A DNA stretch of 64,000 bases from CAZJWC01 sp964550125 (GCA_964550125.1 CAZJWC010000001.1:62001-126000), one strand, 5' to 3'. Positions 1 through 9,830 are shown, counted from the first letter of the stretch. Translations and numbers: made by a program. The notes: a model not told the origin generated them from the sequence alone.

Positions 1-580
1 AGTCGATATGGTCAAGTTCAATATTTAAAACAACTCCTATATCAGCCTTAATTGATAGCAAATTTTTTTTATACTCGCAGGCTTCCATTACAAGATAATC
101 TGTTCCATTTGAATAAAAATTGCCTAAAACTAAATCTTCACCACCGATAAAGCAGGTAAATTTTTCTCCACTTTCATATAGAATATGCGAAAGCATTGCA
201 GTTGTACTTGTTTTTCCATGAGTTCCACTTATTGCGATAACTTTTTTAAAATCTTTAGAAATTAAACTTAAAAATTCTATTCGTCTAAAAATTGACAATC
301 CTCGTTTTCTACTCTCAACAAGTTCAGCATTTTCAAAAGGAATACTATCACTATAAATTATCGTTTGCTCTTTAATATTTTCTGCTAAATGTGAATTATA
401 AATATGAACACCTAACCTTTTTAATTCCTCCGTTTGTTCATTTGTAGAGGTATCACTACCCTCAACTTTACAACCCATTTTTAAGAGATATTTTGCTATT
501 CCACTCATACTTATTCCACCGATACCAACCAAAAAAAATTCATTTGTAAAAAACTTATCTCCTATATTTACTTTTTGCAT
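1..580 (-). CDS. murC: UDP-N-acetylmuramate--L-alanine ligase, N-terminal part
   Basis: The N-terminal 193 residues are inside the window; the gene runs off the left edge. MurC adds L-alanine to UDP-MurNAc in the cytoplasm, the first Mur ligase step of peptidoglycan synthesis. Seen: a Rossmann-type GIGGISMSG loop near residue 18 and the ATP-binding GTHGKTSTTAML motif, where the GTHGKT form is typical of MurC rather than of MurD or MurE (GTNGKT). Start: ATG at 578-580 with GGAG just upstream. It is divergent from spoVG and separated from the other mur genes by spoVG; no clear sigma-A promoter was found for it in the shared upstream region. Confidence 0.93.
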   Translation of the reverse strand, partial: MQKVNIGDKFFTNEFFLVGIGGISMSGIAKYLLKMGCKVEGSDTSTNEQTEELKRLGVHIYNSHLAENIKEQTIIYSDSIPFENAELVESRKRGLSIFRRIEFLSLISKDFKKVIAISGTHGKTSTTAMLSHILYESGEKFTCFIGGEDLVLGNFYSNGTDYLVMEACEYKKNLLSIKADIGVVLNIELDHID

Positions 581-713
581 TTTTCACTCCTACTGATATC
601 AATAAAATATATGTTTAATAGTTAAATAAAAGTGATTTTTGTTGTAAAAATAACTTTTACATATAACTTTATTGTAAAATCAAACCTATGAATAAAAAAA
701 TTTTAAAAAAGTA

Positions 714-742
714 TTGAAAATGAGTTATTTTTGTAGTAAAAT
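714..742 (+). promoter_or_regulatory. sigma-A type promoter of spoVG
   Basis: TTGAAA at 714-719, 17-base spacer, TAAAAT at 737-742, 33 bases before the start codon. In Bacillus subtilis spoVG uses sigma-H; here the match is to the vegetative consensus. Confidence 0.6.
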
Positions 743-775
743 GTTTTCACAATAAACTGACAAGGTGGTGACAAA

Positions 776-1045
776 ATGAAGATATCGGATGTACGAATTA
801 GATTGGTTAAAAAGACTGACAGTAAGTTAAAAGCAATGGCTTCTATTACGATAGAAGATTGTTTTGTCGTGCATGACATTAAAATTATTGAGGGAAATGA
901 AGGACCTTTTATAGCAATGCCCAGCAGAAAAACAAATGACGGTGAATTTAAAGACATAGCACACCCTCTTAACTCTGAAACTAGAGAGGCTATTAAAAAC
1001 GCCATCTTGGAAGCGTATAATCAAGAGATTACAAAAGAAGGATAA
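776..1045 (+). CDS. spoVG: SpoVG, septation / RNA-binding regulator
   Basis: SpoVG is a small (about 85-100 residue) nucleic-acid-binding protein that affects asymmetric septation and many post-transcriptional targets in Bacillota. This 89-residue protein shows the family pattern: a beta-strand start (MKISDVRIRLV), a LKAMASITIEDCFVVHDIKII core, and the GPFIAMPSRK motif near residues 42-51, then a C-terminal helix. Start: ATG at 776 behind AAGGTGG. Monocistronic, with its own promoter and a bidirectional terminator shared with ftsZ. No anomaly seen. Confidence 0.95.
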   Translation: MKISDVRIRLVKKTDSKLKAMASITIEDCFVVHDIKIIEGNEGPFIAMPSRKTNDGEFKDIAHPLNSETREAIKNAILEAYNQEITKEG

Positions 1046-1090
1046 ATTGTTATTTGCCATTTAATAATTAAACTCCTTTTTAAAACAAAA

Positions 1091-1112
1091 AGAGAACCTT
1101 TTAAGGTTCTCT
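1091..1112. terminator. Bidirectional terminator between spoVG and ftsZ
   Basis: Perfect 10-bp stem (AGAGAACCTT / AAGGTTCTCT) with a TT loop, T6 on the plus side and T-rich sequence on the minus side, lying between convergent genes. Confidence 0.85.
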
Positions 1113-1123
1113 TTTTTATGTTA

Positions 1124-2362
1124 TTAATTATTTTCATTTTCTTGTTTAGCTTTTTCTTCTTCCATTTTTTTCTTTTTTCCAAAAAGTTTACGAGAAAATA
1201 GAGGAGGTTTTTTGATTTGTTCAAATACAGGGGCTTCATCTTCTAAACTTCCTACAACACCGTTTTCATCGTCTACTTTAACGATTGTAGGGGCTTCATT
1301 TTTTTCAGTTGATGAAGATTGTTCAGCAGTTTGAACGGGTGCAGGAGCAGGATTTGTAGATACTCCGTTTAAATTTATAACATTTTCGTTCTTCTTTTGT
1401 TCCAAGAAATCAGTTTGAGGGAAACCTGTTGCGATGACGGTAACCTCAACCTCATCAGTAATACTTTGATCAATACAAGCACCAAAGATTATATTTGCTG
1501 AATAATCAACTACTCCTTGTATCAAAGTAGCAGCAGTTCTAACCTCGTCTAAAGTTAAATCATCACCACCAACAATATTTAAAATTACACCCTTTGCACC
1601 TTCAATAGTCGTTTCAAGTAGAGGAGAGTTGACAGCCAAACGAACAGCCTCAACAATTCTATTTTCTCCCTTTGCAACACCTACACCCATATGTGCAATG
1701 CCTTGATTTTGTATGATTGTCTTTACATCAGCAAAATCTAGATTGATAAGAGCAGGGTTTACGATAAGGTCTGCAATACCACGAATACCTTGTTTTAAGA
1801 TTTCATCTGCAATTGATAATGCTTCGTTAAGTGGAGTATTTTTGCCTACAACTGAAGAAATCTTATCGTTAGGAATAATAATAAGCGTATCAACATATTG
1901 CTTCAACCCCTCTAAACCTACACGAGTGTTGTCCTGTCTGCGTTTACCTTCAAACGCGAAAGGCTCTGTAACTATCGCTATGGTTAATATGCCAAGTTCT
2001 CTTGCAAGCCTTGCAATTACGGGAGCAGCACCAGTTCCAGTACCACCACCCATACCGGCAGCGATAAATAAAAGATCAGTACCTTGAATAGCCTCAATTA
2101 GTGCATCAGCACTTTCTTCAGCCGCTTGTTTACCTATTTCAGGGTTAGCACCAGCACCAAGCCCTTTGGTTAATTGTTCACCTATTTGAATCCTATTTTC
2201 TGTTAAAGATAGGTTTAAGATTTGCCTGTCAGTATTTACAGCAACATATTCAGCACTACGAATACCTGCTTGCATCATCCTATTGATTGCGTTGTTACCA
2301 GCACCACCTACGCCGACAACTCTAATTTTAGCACAACCATATTCGTTAATTCCACTATTCAT
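1124..2362 (-). CDS. ftsZ: Cell division GTPase FtsZ
   Basis: FtsZ polymerises into the cytokinetic Z ring. Seen: nucleotide-binding VVGVGGAGNNAINRM near residues 15-29, tubulin signature GGGTGTG at residues 105-111, and the T7-loop region around NPALINLDFADVK. The last ~85 residues form a low-complexity linker ending in a basic KKPPLFSRKLFGKKKK segment and an acidic tail; the usual short D/E-I-P-x-F-L-type C-terminal peptide is not obvious. 412 residues, longer than the typical ~380 because of the tail. Start ATG at 2362 is set by GGAGGAG. It ends the ftsW-murA-ftsQ series and has its own promoter. Confidence 0.97.
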   Translation of the reverse strand: MNSGINEYGCAKIRVVGVGGAGNNAINRMMQAGIRSAEYVAVNTDRQILNLSLTENRIQIGEQLTKGLGAGANPEIGKQAAEESADALIEAIQGTDLLFIAAGMGGGTGTGAAPVIARLARELGILTIAIVTEPFAFEGKRRQDNTRVGLEGLKQYVDTLIIIPNDKISSVVGKNTPLNEALSIADEILKQGIRGIADLIVNPALINLDFADVKTIIQNQGIAHMGVGVAKGENRIVEAVRLAVNSPLLETTIEGAKGVILNIVGGDDLTLDEVRTAATLIQGVVDYSANIIFGACIDQSITDEVEVTVIATGFPQTDFLEQKKNENVINLNGVSTNPAPAPVQTAEQSSSTEKNEAPTIVKVDDENGVVGSLEDEAPVFEQIKKPPLFSRKLFGKKKKMEEEKAKQENENN

Positions 2363-2455
2363 CTTACTCCTCCAAAAAGAGATTAGGCAATACGAAAATC
2401 AAATGCTTTTCATACTTCTAACATCTAGTAAAAAATTCATATCTAAACACATATA

Positions 2456-2484
2456 ATTATATAAATTTTTAGTAATAATGTCAA
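2456..2484 (-). promoter_or_regulatory. Strong sigma-A promoter of ftsZ
   Basis: Perfect consensus on the minus strand: TTGACA (2479-2484), 17-base spacer, TATAAT (2456-2461), giving an untranslated leader of roughly 85 bases before ftsZ. Confidence 0.85.
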
Positions 2485-2557
2485 GATACTAATCATATTT
2501 TTATGAACAAATTTTGTAAAAACCCGTTTAAAAATCGAACTTTTTTCAAAACGAAAT

Positions 2558-2592
2558 AAAACGCAAAAAACAAAGCTGTTTTTTGCGTTTTT
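2558..2592 (-). terminator. Terminator after ftsQ
   Basis: Stem AAAACGCAAAAAACA with a complementary right arm around an AAGC loop, just beyond the ftsQ stop codon; T-rich on the minus strand. Confidence 0.65.
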
Positions 2593-2594
2593 AA

Positions 2595-3530
2595 TTATGC
2601 TATTATAGGCTCTCTAGGGGTGTACGAAATTGTGTAACATTTTTCTTCTTCACCTCGTTGATAGTTATACAAACCTTCTGTATTGAGTTTGGGTTCAACA
2701 ACAATTCTTCCGTATAATTTATCAGCATCTGCAAGGCTAACATAATAATCGTTAACTATGGGTGCTATTGTCTTTAAATAATCCTTATCATTTTCTTGAG
2801 TTCCGTCAAGTGAAATAAAGGAAGGCACATCAACTTCAAGAGATACTCCTTCAGTTGTGATAAAACTATAATAATACAAATTTAAATTTTCGTGCTTATA
2901 AATAGTTGCAGCTTTAATATTTGAGCGTATTCCGTCAAAAGCAACATCTAAAATTGAAGTAAATTCAAATAAATTAGAAAGACAATCTGTATACCTATTA
3001 TCCAAAGAACACACATTATCATCAATATTAAAAGAATCAAAAGAAACTTTATTAGTAAAAACAACTTCCGTTCCTTCGCTTTCTTCAACCGTATTGAACA
3101 GTTGTATTTCAATTAAAATGTTGGCAACGCTATCAATGTTGTTTTCATTTACCTCTCGTTCACTTATAATTCTTCCGTCTACATCAAGCATTGCATACCC
3201 AGAGTTTGTTTTAATGGCATAAGTTTCCGTTTTTTCTTTAACAACAAGAGCTAACTGATTAGGATAAATTTTTTTTACTGAAACAAGTTCCAAATACTCA
3301 AATTCATCAAAAATAGGCTCAATCTTATTTTCATCAAAAAACACTAAATTCTCATTTAGATAAACATCAAGTTTTTCCTGTAAGCTTTCAGCACTTTTAA
3401 TTGCCTGTTTACTTGCAAGTTGATAGTCAACATTAAAATTAGTAATAGAGCAAACAAGATTAAAACCTATTATACCTGCTACGATAAAAATAATAGCCGA
3501 ATATAAAATTATCATTTTGCCACTTTTCAT
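2595..3530 (-). CDS. ftsQ: FtsQ/DivIB-type division protein
   Basis: Predicted bitopic membrane protein of the divisome that couples FtsL/FtsB and FtsW/PBP to the Z ring. Seen: a short cytoplasmic N-terminus, one hydrophobic segment at about residues 8-28, then an extracytoplasmic region with a POTRA-like start (YLELVSVKKIYPNQLALVVKEK, read as two pieces around residues 78-100), where a pattern of strand, I-Y-P-x-x-L and strand is typical. 311 residues is near family length. Start ATG at 3530 with GAGAGGA upstream. Position between murA and ftsZ supports the call; sequence identity of this family is always low. Confidence 0.8.
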   Translation of the reverse strand: MKSGKMIILYSAIIFIVAGIIGFNLVCSITNFNVDYQLASKQAIKSAESLQEKLDVYLNENLVFFDENKIEPIFDEFEYLELVSVKKIYPNQLALVVKEKTETYAIKTNSGYAMLDVDGRIISEREVNENNIDSVANILIEIQLFNTVEESEGTEVVFTNKVSFDSFNIDDNVCSLDNRYTDCLSNLFEFTSILDVAFDGIRSNIKAATIYKHENLNLYYYSFITTEGVSLEVDVPSFISLDGTQENDKDYLKTIAPIVNDYYVSLADADKLYGRIVVEPKLNTEGLYNYQRGEEEKCYTISYTPREPIIA

Positions 3531-3547
3531 ACAGTATCCTCTCTCGT

Positions 3548-4798
3548 TTATTCTTTGATTATCTTACCACCAAGCAGTGAAATTTTTTCAACAAAATTAG
3601 AGTAACCACGCTCTATATGGTGTATATTTGAAACAGTCGATTTACCCTTTGCAAAAAGGGAAGCCAGCACCATTGCAGCACCTGCACGCAGGTCAAAAGC
3701 AACTAGATTGTTACCTTGAAGTTCTCTTACACCATTTATTATAGCATAATTTTCACAAAATTCAATATCTGCACCCATTTTTTTTAATTCATTTATATAT
3801 TTAAATCTATTTTCAAAGATATTTTCAACTATAATCGTTCTTCCCTCACTAATTGAGGCGAGCGAACAAACAGGGGATTGCAAGTCGGTTGGAAAATTAG
3901 GATAGGGCAATGTGTTTATCAATCCCATGCCTAATGATTTATCCCCTTTAAATAGTTTGATTTTGTTTTCTTCAACTGATATTTTACAACCGTTTTGTAA
4001 GAGTTTTTTTATTAAAATATTGTTACTGTCCATATTGATATTATTGAGTTCAACTTCCCCACCACAGCCAGCACAAGCAATCAAAAAAGTTCCTGCTTCA
4101 ATCCTATCAGCAATAGGTGAATAATCAACACCGTGAAGTTTTTTTACTCCCTTAATTTTTATTACGCTACTCCCTGCACCTTGAATTTTTGCACCCATTT
4201 TGTTTAAAAAATTACATAAATCTTTTATTTCAGGTTCTTTTGCACAATTATAAATAGTAGTATAACCCTTAACCATTATGCTGGCTAATATCAAATTTTC
4301 AGTGGCACCAACGCTTTGAAAGTCCAAATACACATCACTGCCCCTTAATTTTTCAGCAGTACACTCTATATCATCTTCACAATTTATCGCTTTAACTCCA
4401 AGTTTTTTTAAAGAATCAATATGTAAATTCACAGGTCTGCTACCTATATCACATCCACCTGGAAAAGAGATTTTTGCCCTTTTAAATCTTATTAAAATAG
4501 GAGATAAAAGAAAGATTGATGAGCGTAATTTTTCAGCAAGTTTTGAATCAACACTATACGAATTCATATTACTGTTATCAATCTCAAGTGTTCCGTTGCA
4601 AAGGTTTATTTTTGAACCTAAATTTTCTAAAATTTTTATCATATTTTTTACATCCAAAATATCAGGGCAATTTCTAATTGTTACCTTTTCATCAGTTAAA
4701 ATACTCCCTGCGATTATGGGTAAAATAGAATTTTTTGCTGATTGTATTCCTATGCTTCCGTATAACCTATTACCACCTTGAATTATATATTTTTCCAT
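3548..4798 (-). CDS. murA: UDP-N-acetylglucosamine 1-carboxyvinyltransferase
   Basis: Transfers enolpyruvate from PEP to UDP-GlcNAc, the first committed step of peptidoglycan synthesis. Seen: inside-out alpha/beta barrel family layout, N-terminal GGNRLYGSIGIQSAKNSILP with the conserved K-N pair at residues 22-23, and a PGGCDIGSRP loop near residue 114. In this loop the fosfomycin-reactive Cys corresponds to C116. Also C-terminal DLRAGAAMVLASL. 416 residues, usual length. It lies 17 bases upstream of ftsQ in the same transcript. Paralogues MurA1/MurA2 or MurZ cannot be told apart here. Confidence 0.95.
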   Translation of the reverse strand: MEKYIIQGGNRLYGSIGIQSAKNSILPIIAGSILTDEKVTIRNCPDILDVKNMIKILENLGSKINLCNGTLEIDNSNMNSYSVDSKLAEKLRSSIFLLSPILIRFKRAKISFPGGCDIGSRPVNLHIDSLKKLGVKAINCEDDIECTAEKLRGSDVYLDFQSVGATENLILASIMVKGYTTIYNCAKEPEIKDLCNFLNKMGAKIQGAGSSVIKIKGVKKLHGVDYSPIADRIEAGTFLIACAGCGGEVELNNINMDSNNILIKKLLQNGCKISVEENKIKLFKGDKSLGMGLINTLPYPNFPTDLQSPVCSLASISEGRTIIVENIFENRFKYINELKKMGADIEFCENYAIINGVRELQGNNLVAFDLRAGAAMVLASLFAKGKSTVSNIHHIERGYSNFVEKISLLGGKIIKE

Positions 4799-4818
4799 AG
4801 TTACCTCTAAAATAAAAT

Positions 4819-4848
4819 AGGCAAACTTACTAAATTGTAAATTTGCCT
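4819..4848 (-). terminator. Hairpin between ftsW and murA
   Basis: A 12-bp stem with one mismatch (AGGCAAATTTAC / GTAAGTTTGCCT on the minus strand) and a six-base loop, followed by ATTTTATTTTAG. It could be a weak terminator or an attenuator; the T-tract is interrupted. Confidence 0.45.
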
Positions 4849-4883
4849 TTAAACTGCTTATATTCTATTCTATGGTCATAACC

Positions 4884-6023
4884 TCAAATATGTTCTTTAC
4901 TTTGCTTTGAAATATTATAAAGCACACCAAAAGAAGACATTGTTACAATTAAAGAGGTATTACCTGAACTAATTAATGGTAAAGGCAACCCCGTTGGAGG
5001 AATCAAACCACTTACAACACAGGTATTAACGATAACCTGTACACCATAGACCAAGGTTATGCCTAATGCAAGCATTGAACTGAACAAGTTGTCTGCCCTT
5101 GAAGAAATCGACATACCCTTGTAAATAACAAATCCGTCAATTAAAAATAAAATAGCAATACCTACAAACCCAAATTCCTCACCGATTATTGTTAAAATAA
5201 AATCAGACTCAGCGAAAGGAAGAAATCTATATTTTTGTCTAGAATTAAACAATCCAACACCAAACCAACCACCATTTCCTAAACCGTAGAGAGATTGAAT
5301 AAGTTGATAACCTTCTCCTTTAGGAGATGCCCAAGGATTAATAAATGCGTACAGCCTTTGCATACGATAAGGCTCTATTATAATTAAAAGAGGAACTGCA
5401 AGCAAAATAGGAATACCTATAATTAGCAAATTTTTCAATTTCGTTCCACTTAAAAAAATCATAATGCACATTACAAACGCTATGCACATTGTTATTGACA
5501 TATTTGGCTCTAGCATAACTAACAAACAAATACTGCCACCTGCTATCAAAATAGGTAAAATAGTCGTGAACTTTCCTATTTTTTCTCTATTTTTTGCAAT
5601 GTGAGAGGCAGAAAAAATTACAAACCCATATTTAGCAAATTCTGAAGGTTGTATAGTTATTCCACCCAACCTAATCCACCTTTTTGCTCCATAACTTTCT
5701 TTACCAAGTCCTGGAATAAAAATCAAAGCAAGCAAAACTAAAGAAATAACTAAAGCAAACCATTTGCATTTTATCAATTTTTTATGGTCGAAAAAAGTTA
5801 TAGAAATCATTGCCACAAGGCCTAACACTGCACCTATAAGTTGTTTTTTCATAAAGAAAAAACTATCGTCATATAAAACCTTTGCAGTATACATACTTGC
5901 TGAATAAACCATTAATACACCAAAAAAGGTTAAAAATGTTACGACAATCAGTAAGGAAATATCCCCCTTAGGCTTAAATCTATTTAGTTTTAATAAAACA
6001 TTTTTTCCTCGTTCAAACATCAT
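4884..6023 (-). CDS. ftsW: SEDS-family peptidoglycan polymerase FtsW
   Basis: Integral membrane glycan polymerase of the divisome, working with the class B PBP. Seen: about ten hydrophobic segments, the SEDS signature pieces YGAKRWIRLG, QPSEFAKYGFV and the late PPTGLPLPLISSGNTSL stretch containing the conserved P-x-x-G-x-x-x-P pattern. 379 residues, usual length. The start ATG overlaps the murD stop as ATGA, so translation is probably coupled; a second ATG follows immediately. Context (between murD and murA) favours FtsW over RodA or SpoVE. Confidence 0.93.
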   Translation of the reverse strand: MMFERGKNVLLKLNRFKPKGDISLLIVVTFLTFFGVLMVYSASMYTAKVLYDDSFFFMKKQLIGAVLGLVAMISITFFDHKKLIKCKWFALVISLVLLALIFIPGLGKESYGAKRWIRLGGITIQPSEFAKYGFVIFSASHIAKNREKIGKFTTILPILIAGGSICLLVMLEPNMSITMCIAFVMCIMIFLSGTKLKNLLIIGIPILLAVPLLIIIEPYRMQRLYAFINPWASPKGEGYQLIQSLYGLGNGGWFGVGLFNSRQKYRFLPFAESDFILTIIGEEFGFVGIAILFLIDGFVIYKGMSISSRADNLFSSMLALGITLVYGVQVIVNTCVVSGLIPPTGLPLPLISSGNTSLIVTMSSFGVLYNISKQSKEHI

Positions 6024-7366
6024 TTATATAATGATTTAACTGCATCAATAAATCTTTCCCCTCTTTCTTCAAAGTTTGAGAAAGCATCATAACTTGAACT
6101 TGCAGGACTTAACAAAATGGTTTGCCCCTCTTTTGCAATCATATTGGCAATTCTTAAAGCCACATCTAAATCATTACACATTGTTATTTTATTAAAATTT
6201 GTTTTAATTGCTCCATCTAATATTTTAAATCTATTTTCTCCGTAAATTACTACGTTTACTATTTTACTTTCTATAAGTTCTTTAAATAGATTTTCAAAAT
6301 TTTCTCCTTTATCCTTTCCTCCAACAAGTAAAACGGTGTCGCTTTCCATAGTTCTAACAGCATTTAAGGTAGAGTCAATATTTGTTGCTTTTGAATCATT
6401 GATGTAATGTTTTCCACCATAATAACCTAAACTTTCTAGCCTATGCTTTACACCTTTTATTGTTGAGAGAGCAGTAACGATATCTACATTTGAAACACCT
6501 AAAATTTTTAAAGTACAAATAGCAGTTAAAGCGTTTGCAATATTATGTTTTCCAGCGAGAGAAAGCATTGAGATGTCCATTATTTTCTCTCCTTCATAAA
6601 ACAACTGACTTCCTTGAAGATACGCTCCATCAACAACTTTTTCAAGAGAAAAATACTTCTTGTTTGCACGAGTATTTATTGATAAGGACATAACTCTTTC
6701 ATCATCTGCGTTAAATACAGCAAAATCGCTTTCCTTTAAATTTATTAGAATACGACCCTTTAAATATATGTAATTTTGCATAGTATAATGCCTATTTAAA
6801 TGGTCGTCATTTATATTTGTTATTACAGCAATGTGTGGACGTAAACTACTCAAGGTTTCAAGTTGAAAACTTGATACTTCCATTACTGCAAAATCATCAT
6901 AATCAAGTTTATCAACCATATCACAAAGTGGAATACCTACATTACCACACAGAAAAGACTTTTTATCTGCCGTTAAAAGTCCTTCGTTAATCATCGTGGC
7001 AGTAGTAGTTTTTCCGTTCGTACCCGTAACAGCAACGCAGGTAGATTTTAAAAACAAGCTACCAAGTTCAGCCTCTCCTATAATTCTCTTGCCTTGTTGT
7101 TTAAAAGCAATAGGAAGTTCGTTATCAATAGCAATTCCGGGACTTAAAACAAGAATATCACTTTTTTCAATGCAATCATTTAAGGTGTTTTTATTAACTA
7201 AAATTGCGCCTTTGTTTGACAATTCTTTCATATTATCATCTACCGATTGACACACAACATCATCATAGATATACACGGTTGCTTTTCTTGCTAGTAAAAA
7301 TAAACTTGCAGATTTTCCACTTTTCGATATACCTGCAACAAAAAATTTCTGTCCTTGAAAATACAT
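6020..7366 (-). CDS. murD: UDP-N-acetylmuramoylalanine--D-glutamate ligase
   Basis: Adds D-glutamate to UDP-MurNAc-L-Ala in the cytoplasm. Seen: N-terminal Rossmann-like FFVAGISKSGKSAS segment, P-loop AVTGTNGKTTTATM near residues 113-126, the NINDDHLNRH motif, and the C-terminal lobe with HYINDSKATN and VLLVGGKDKG. 448 residues, normal. Start ATG at 7366 behind AAGGAG. It lies nine bases after mraY and overlaps ftsW. Confidence 0.96.
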   Translation of the reverse strand: MYFQGQKFFVAGISKSGKSASLFLLARKATVYIYDDVVCQSVDDNMKELSNKGAILVNKNTLNDCIEKSDILVLSPGIAIDNELPIAFKQQGKRIIGEAELGSLFLKSTCVAVTGTNGKTTTATMINEGLLTADKKSFLCGNVGIPLCDMVDKLDYDDFAVMEVSSFQLETLSSLRPHIAVITNINDDHLNRHYTMQNYIYLKGRILINLKESDFAVFNADDERVMSLSINTRANKKYFSLEKVVDGAYLQGSQLFYEGEKIMDISMLSLAGKHNIANALTAICTLKILGVSNVDIVTALSTIKGVKHRLESLGYYGGKHYINDSKATNIDSTLNAVRTMESDTVLLVGGKDKGENFENLFKELIESKIVNVVIYGENRFKILDGAIKTNFNKITMCNDLDVALRIANMIAKEGQTILLSPASSSYDAFSNFEERGERFIDAVKSLYK

Positions 7367-7375
7367 TTCTTCTCC

Positions 7376-8335
7376 TTAAAGATATACAATTATTGAAGAC
7401 AAACCAAGCATTAAAGTTATCAAAAAATAGACATAAGATATTTTTGCCTCGCTATATCCTTTCATTTGAAAATGATGGTGAATAGGAGACATTAAAAATA
7501 TCCTTTTTTTCGTCTTTTTATAATATAGTACCTGTATTATGACGGATATTCCTGAAATTACAAACATTATGCCAATAACAGATATATATAACATATTCCC
7601 ACTAAAAATGGCACAACTGCTTACAAATGCTCCAAGTGCCATTGAACCCGTATCCCCCATAAATACTGACGCTTTGTTTGTATTGAATATTAAATATGCC
7701 AATAAAGAGCCACAAAGAGAGATACAAACCTTTGATATTGCATAAGTAGTCATACTTGTTCCCTGCAAAAAAATTATAAAAAATAAACTTATAAAGAAGG
7801 CAAGTGAACTCATCGAGGCTAGTCCATCAAGACCGTCTGTTAAATTAACACAGTTAGTAGTTGCTATAAAAACAAATATATAAATAGGAATACACCAAAA
7901 TCCTAAATCAATCTTAATCTTTGAAAAAATTAAAAAGACTTCTGTTACACCGTTAAAATAGCAAAATAACGCTGATATTACGGCAATAAGCACTTGAAAT
8001 ATTATCTTTTGATAAGGTTTAAGTCCTTCGTTTTCTCTCTTTTTTAACTTTAAAAAATCGTCTAAAAAGCCAACACATAGATATGATATTGAAATGATTG
8101 CAATAACCAAGACAAATCTATTTTTTAAAATTCCAAAAATTAAAAGAGCAATTACAGACGCAAACACAAAAGTAATTCCTCCCATAGTTGCCGTGCCGTT
8201 TTTGATTTGATGTTCGCTTACATAACTCAAAATATATTGATTAACTTTTAATTTTTTTAAAAGAGGAATAAAGATAAGACACAATACAAGACTTAAAAAA
8301 AATGATACTATTAAAATTAAAACACTTTGTAACAT
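7376..8335 (-). CDS. mraY: Phospho-N-acetylmuramoyl-pentapeptide transferase
   Basis: Makes lipid I from UDP-MurNAc-pentapeptide and undecaprenyl phosphate at the membrane. Seen: about ten hydrophobic segments, GTATMGGITFV near residue 48, the metal-binding NLTDGLDGLAS motif, FMGDTGSMALG, and the C-terminal PIHHHFQ histidine motif. 319 residues, typical for Bacillota. Start ATG is one base beyond the murE stop with AAAGG upstream. All catalytic motifs look intact. Confidence 0.97.
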   Translation of the reverse strand: MLQSVLILIVSFFLSLVLCLIFIPLLKKLKVNQYILSYVSEHQIKNGTATMGGITFVFASVIALLIFGILKNRFVLVIAIISISYLCVGFLDDFLKLKKRENEGLKPYQKIIFQVLIAVISALFCYFNGVTEVFLIFSKIKIDLGFWCIPIYIFVFIATTNCVNLTDGLDGLASMSSLAFFISLFFIIFLQGTSMTTYAISKVCISLCGSLLAYLIFNTNKASVFMGDTGSMALGAFVSSCAIFSGNMLYISVIGIMFVISGISVIIQVLYYKKTKKRIFLMSPIHHHFQMKGYSEAKISYVYFLITLMLGLSSIIVYL

Positions 8336-9781
8336 TTAACCTTTCTCTAAATTGATTATTTTTAATATAGTATTTTTATCACTATAAATATGTTTTATTC
8401 CGTAAATTTCTTGATATTTTTCTCCACCTTTACCGGAAACAAGTAAAATATCTCCATCTTTTAACATTTTTATTCCATACAAGATGCCTTCTTCTCTATC
8501 AGTAATCGCTATGTAATTATCACTAATTTCAGTTATTCCTTTCTCAATTTGCCCAATAATCTCATTTGCGTCCTCATAACGAGGATTATCAGTTGTTATT
8601 ATTGTAAAATCGGCATACTTTCCTGAAATTTTTCCCATTTCACCTCGTTTATCTTTATCCCTATTTCCACCACAACCAAATAGTGAAATTAGTTTGCCTT
8701 TTGTATGAGTTTTAAGACATTTCAAACTTTTTTCAAGTCCATCAGGAGTATGTGCATAATCCACAAAAATATATGCGTTTTTATATTTTGCTACCCTTTC
8801 AAGCCTGCCATTTACCACTTCAAGTTTAGCAAGTCCCTTTATTATATCCTCAACATCAAGGTTAAAACAGGTTGCACAAGCGATTGCTGACAAACAGTTA
8901 TATACATTATGTAATCCCAGCAATTTTAGATTAATCTCATAAATGTTATCAAATGAATTTACAACAAAGAAAGTACTTTCTAAACTTTCTCTAATATCAA
9001 CTGCAAAAATATCGCTAGGATTGTTAAGTCCATAACTCACTACATCTTTTGACACCTTTGAAATATCAAGGCCTAAATCGTCATCAAAATTTAAAATTGC
9101 AATTTTATAATGGAAGTTTTCAAAAAATGACTTTTTAACCTTTCTATACTCCTCCATATTTTTAAAAAAATCTAAATGGTCATGAGTACAGTTTGAAAAA
9201 ATGCAAACCTCAAACTTCATAGAGTTTACTTTTTGTAAATATATAGCATGGGCAGATACTTCTATAACAACATATTCAATCCCCTTATTAACCATATCAT
9301 TTAAAGTTTTATACATATATATGGGGTCAGGAGTAGTTAAAATAGGCTCAATCTCAACATTATCGTACAAAATACCTAAAGTACCTATTATTCCTACCTT
9401 TTTACCAGACTGTTCTAAAATGCTTTTAATCATATACGTAGTGGTCGTTTTCCCGTTTGTTCCGGTTATACCAATAATTTTTAATTTCTCATCTGGCTTA
9501 TCATAAAAAGTTTTGGCAAGTTTTTCCATTGTTAGCCTACTATCTTTCACTATAATTTGAGGTATTTTAGCATCTAGTTCTCTTTCAGTAACAACAGCCA
9601 CGCACTTTTTTGAAATTTTACTTATATACTCGTGCGAATCGTATTTATAACCGTTTATACAAATAAATAAATCACCCTTAAAAATACCATTGCTGTTTAC
9701 ACACAACCCTGACACCTCTAAATCAATAAAATTTTTCAAATGTAAATATTCAATTTCATTTACTAGTTGAGAAAGTTTCAT
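8336..9781 (-). CDS. murE: UDP-MurNAc-tripeptide synthetase, meso-DAP type
   Basis: Adds the third stem-peptide residue. Seen: P-loop GITGTNGKTTTTYM, the VSAHAIYLQKV region, NCTHDHLDFF, and DNPRYEDANEI; the DNPR motif is the known signature for meso-diaminopimelate rather than lysine. 481 residues, normal. First gene of the murE-mraY-murD-ftsW run. The ATG at 9781 has no convincing Shine-Dalgarno sequence (only AAAAGA), and no consensus promoter was recognised upstream. murF, normally next, is absent from this run. Confidence 0.95.
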   Translation of the reverse strand: MKLSQLVNEIEYLHLKNFIDLEVSGLCVNSNGIFKGDLFICINGYKYDSHEYISKISKKCVAVVTERELDAKIPQIIVKDSRLTMEKLAKTFYDKPDEKLKIIGITGTNGKTTTTYMIKSILEQSGKKVGIIGTLGILYDNVEIEPILTTPDPIYMYKTLNDMVNKGIEYVVIEVSAHAIYLQKVNSMKFEVCIFSNCTHDHLDFFKNMEEYRKVKKSFFENFHYKIAILNFDDDLGLDISKVSKDVVSYGLNNPSDIFAVDIRESLESTFFVVNSFDNIYEINLKLLGLHNVYNCLSAIACATCFNLDVEDIIKGLAKLEVVNGRLERVAKYKNAYIFVDYAHTPDGLEKSLKCLKTHTKGKLISLFGCGGNRDKDKRGEMGKISGKYADFTIITTDNPRYEDANEIIGQIEKGITEISDNYIAITDREEGILYGIKMLKDGDILLVSGKGGEKYQEIYGIKHIYSDKNTILKIINLEKG

Positions 9782-9830
9782 AATCTTTTAAAATTTTATG
9801 TAACTTTAATTTGATATATGACATAAAATT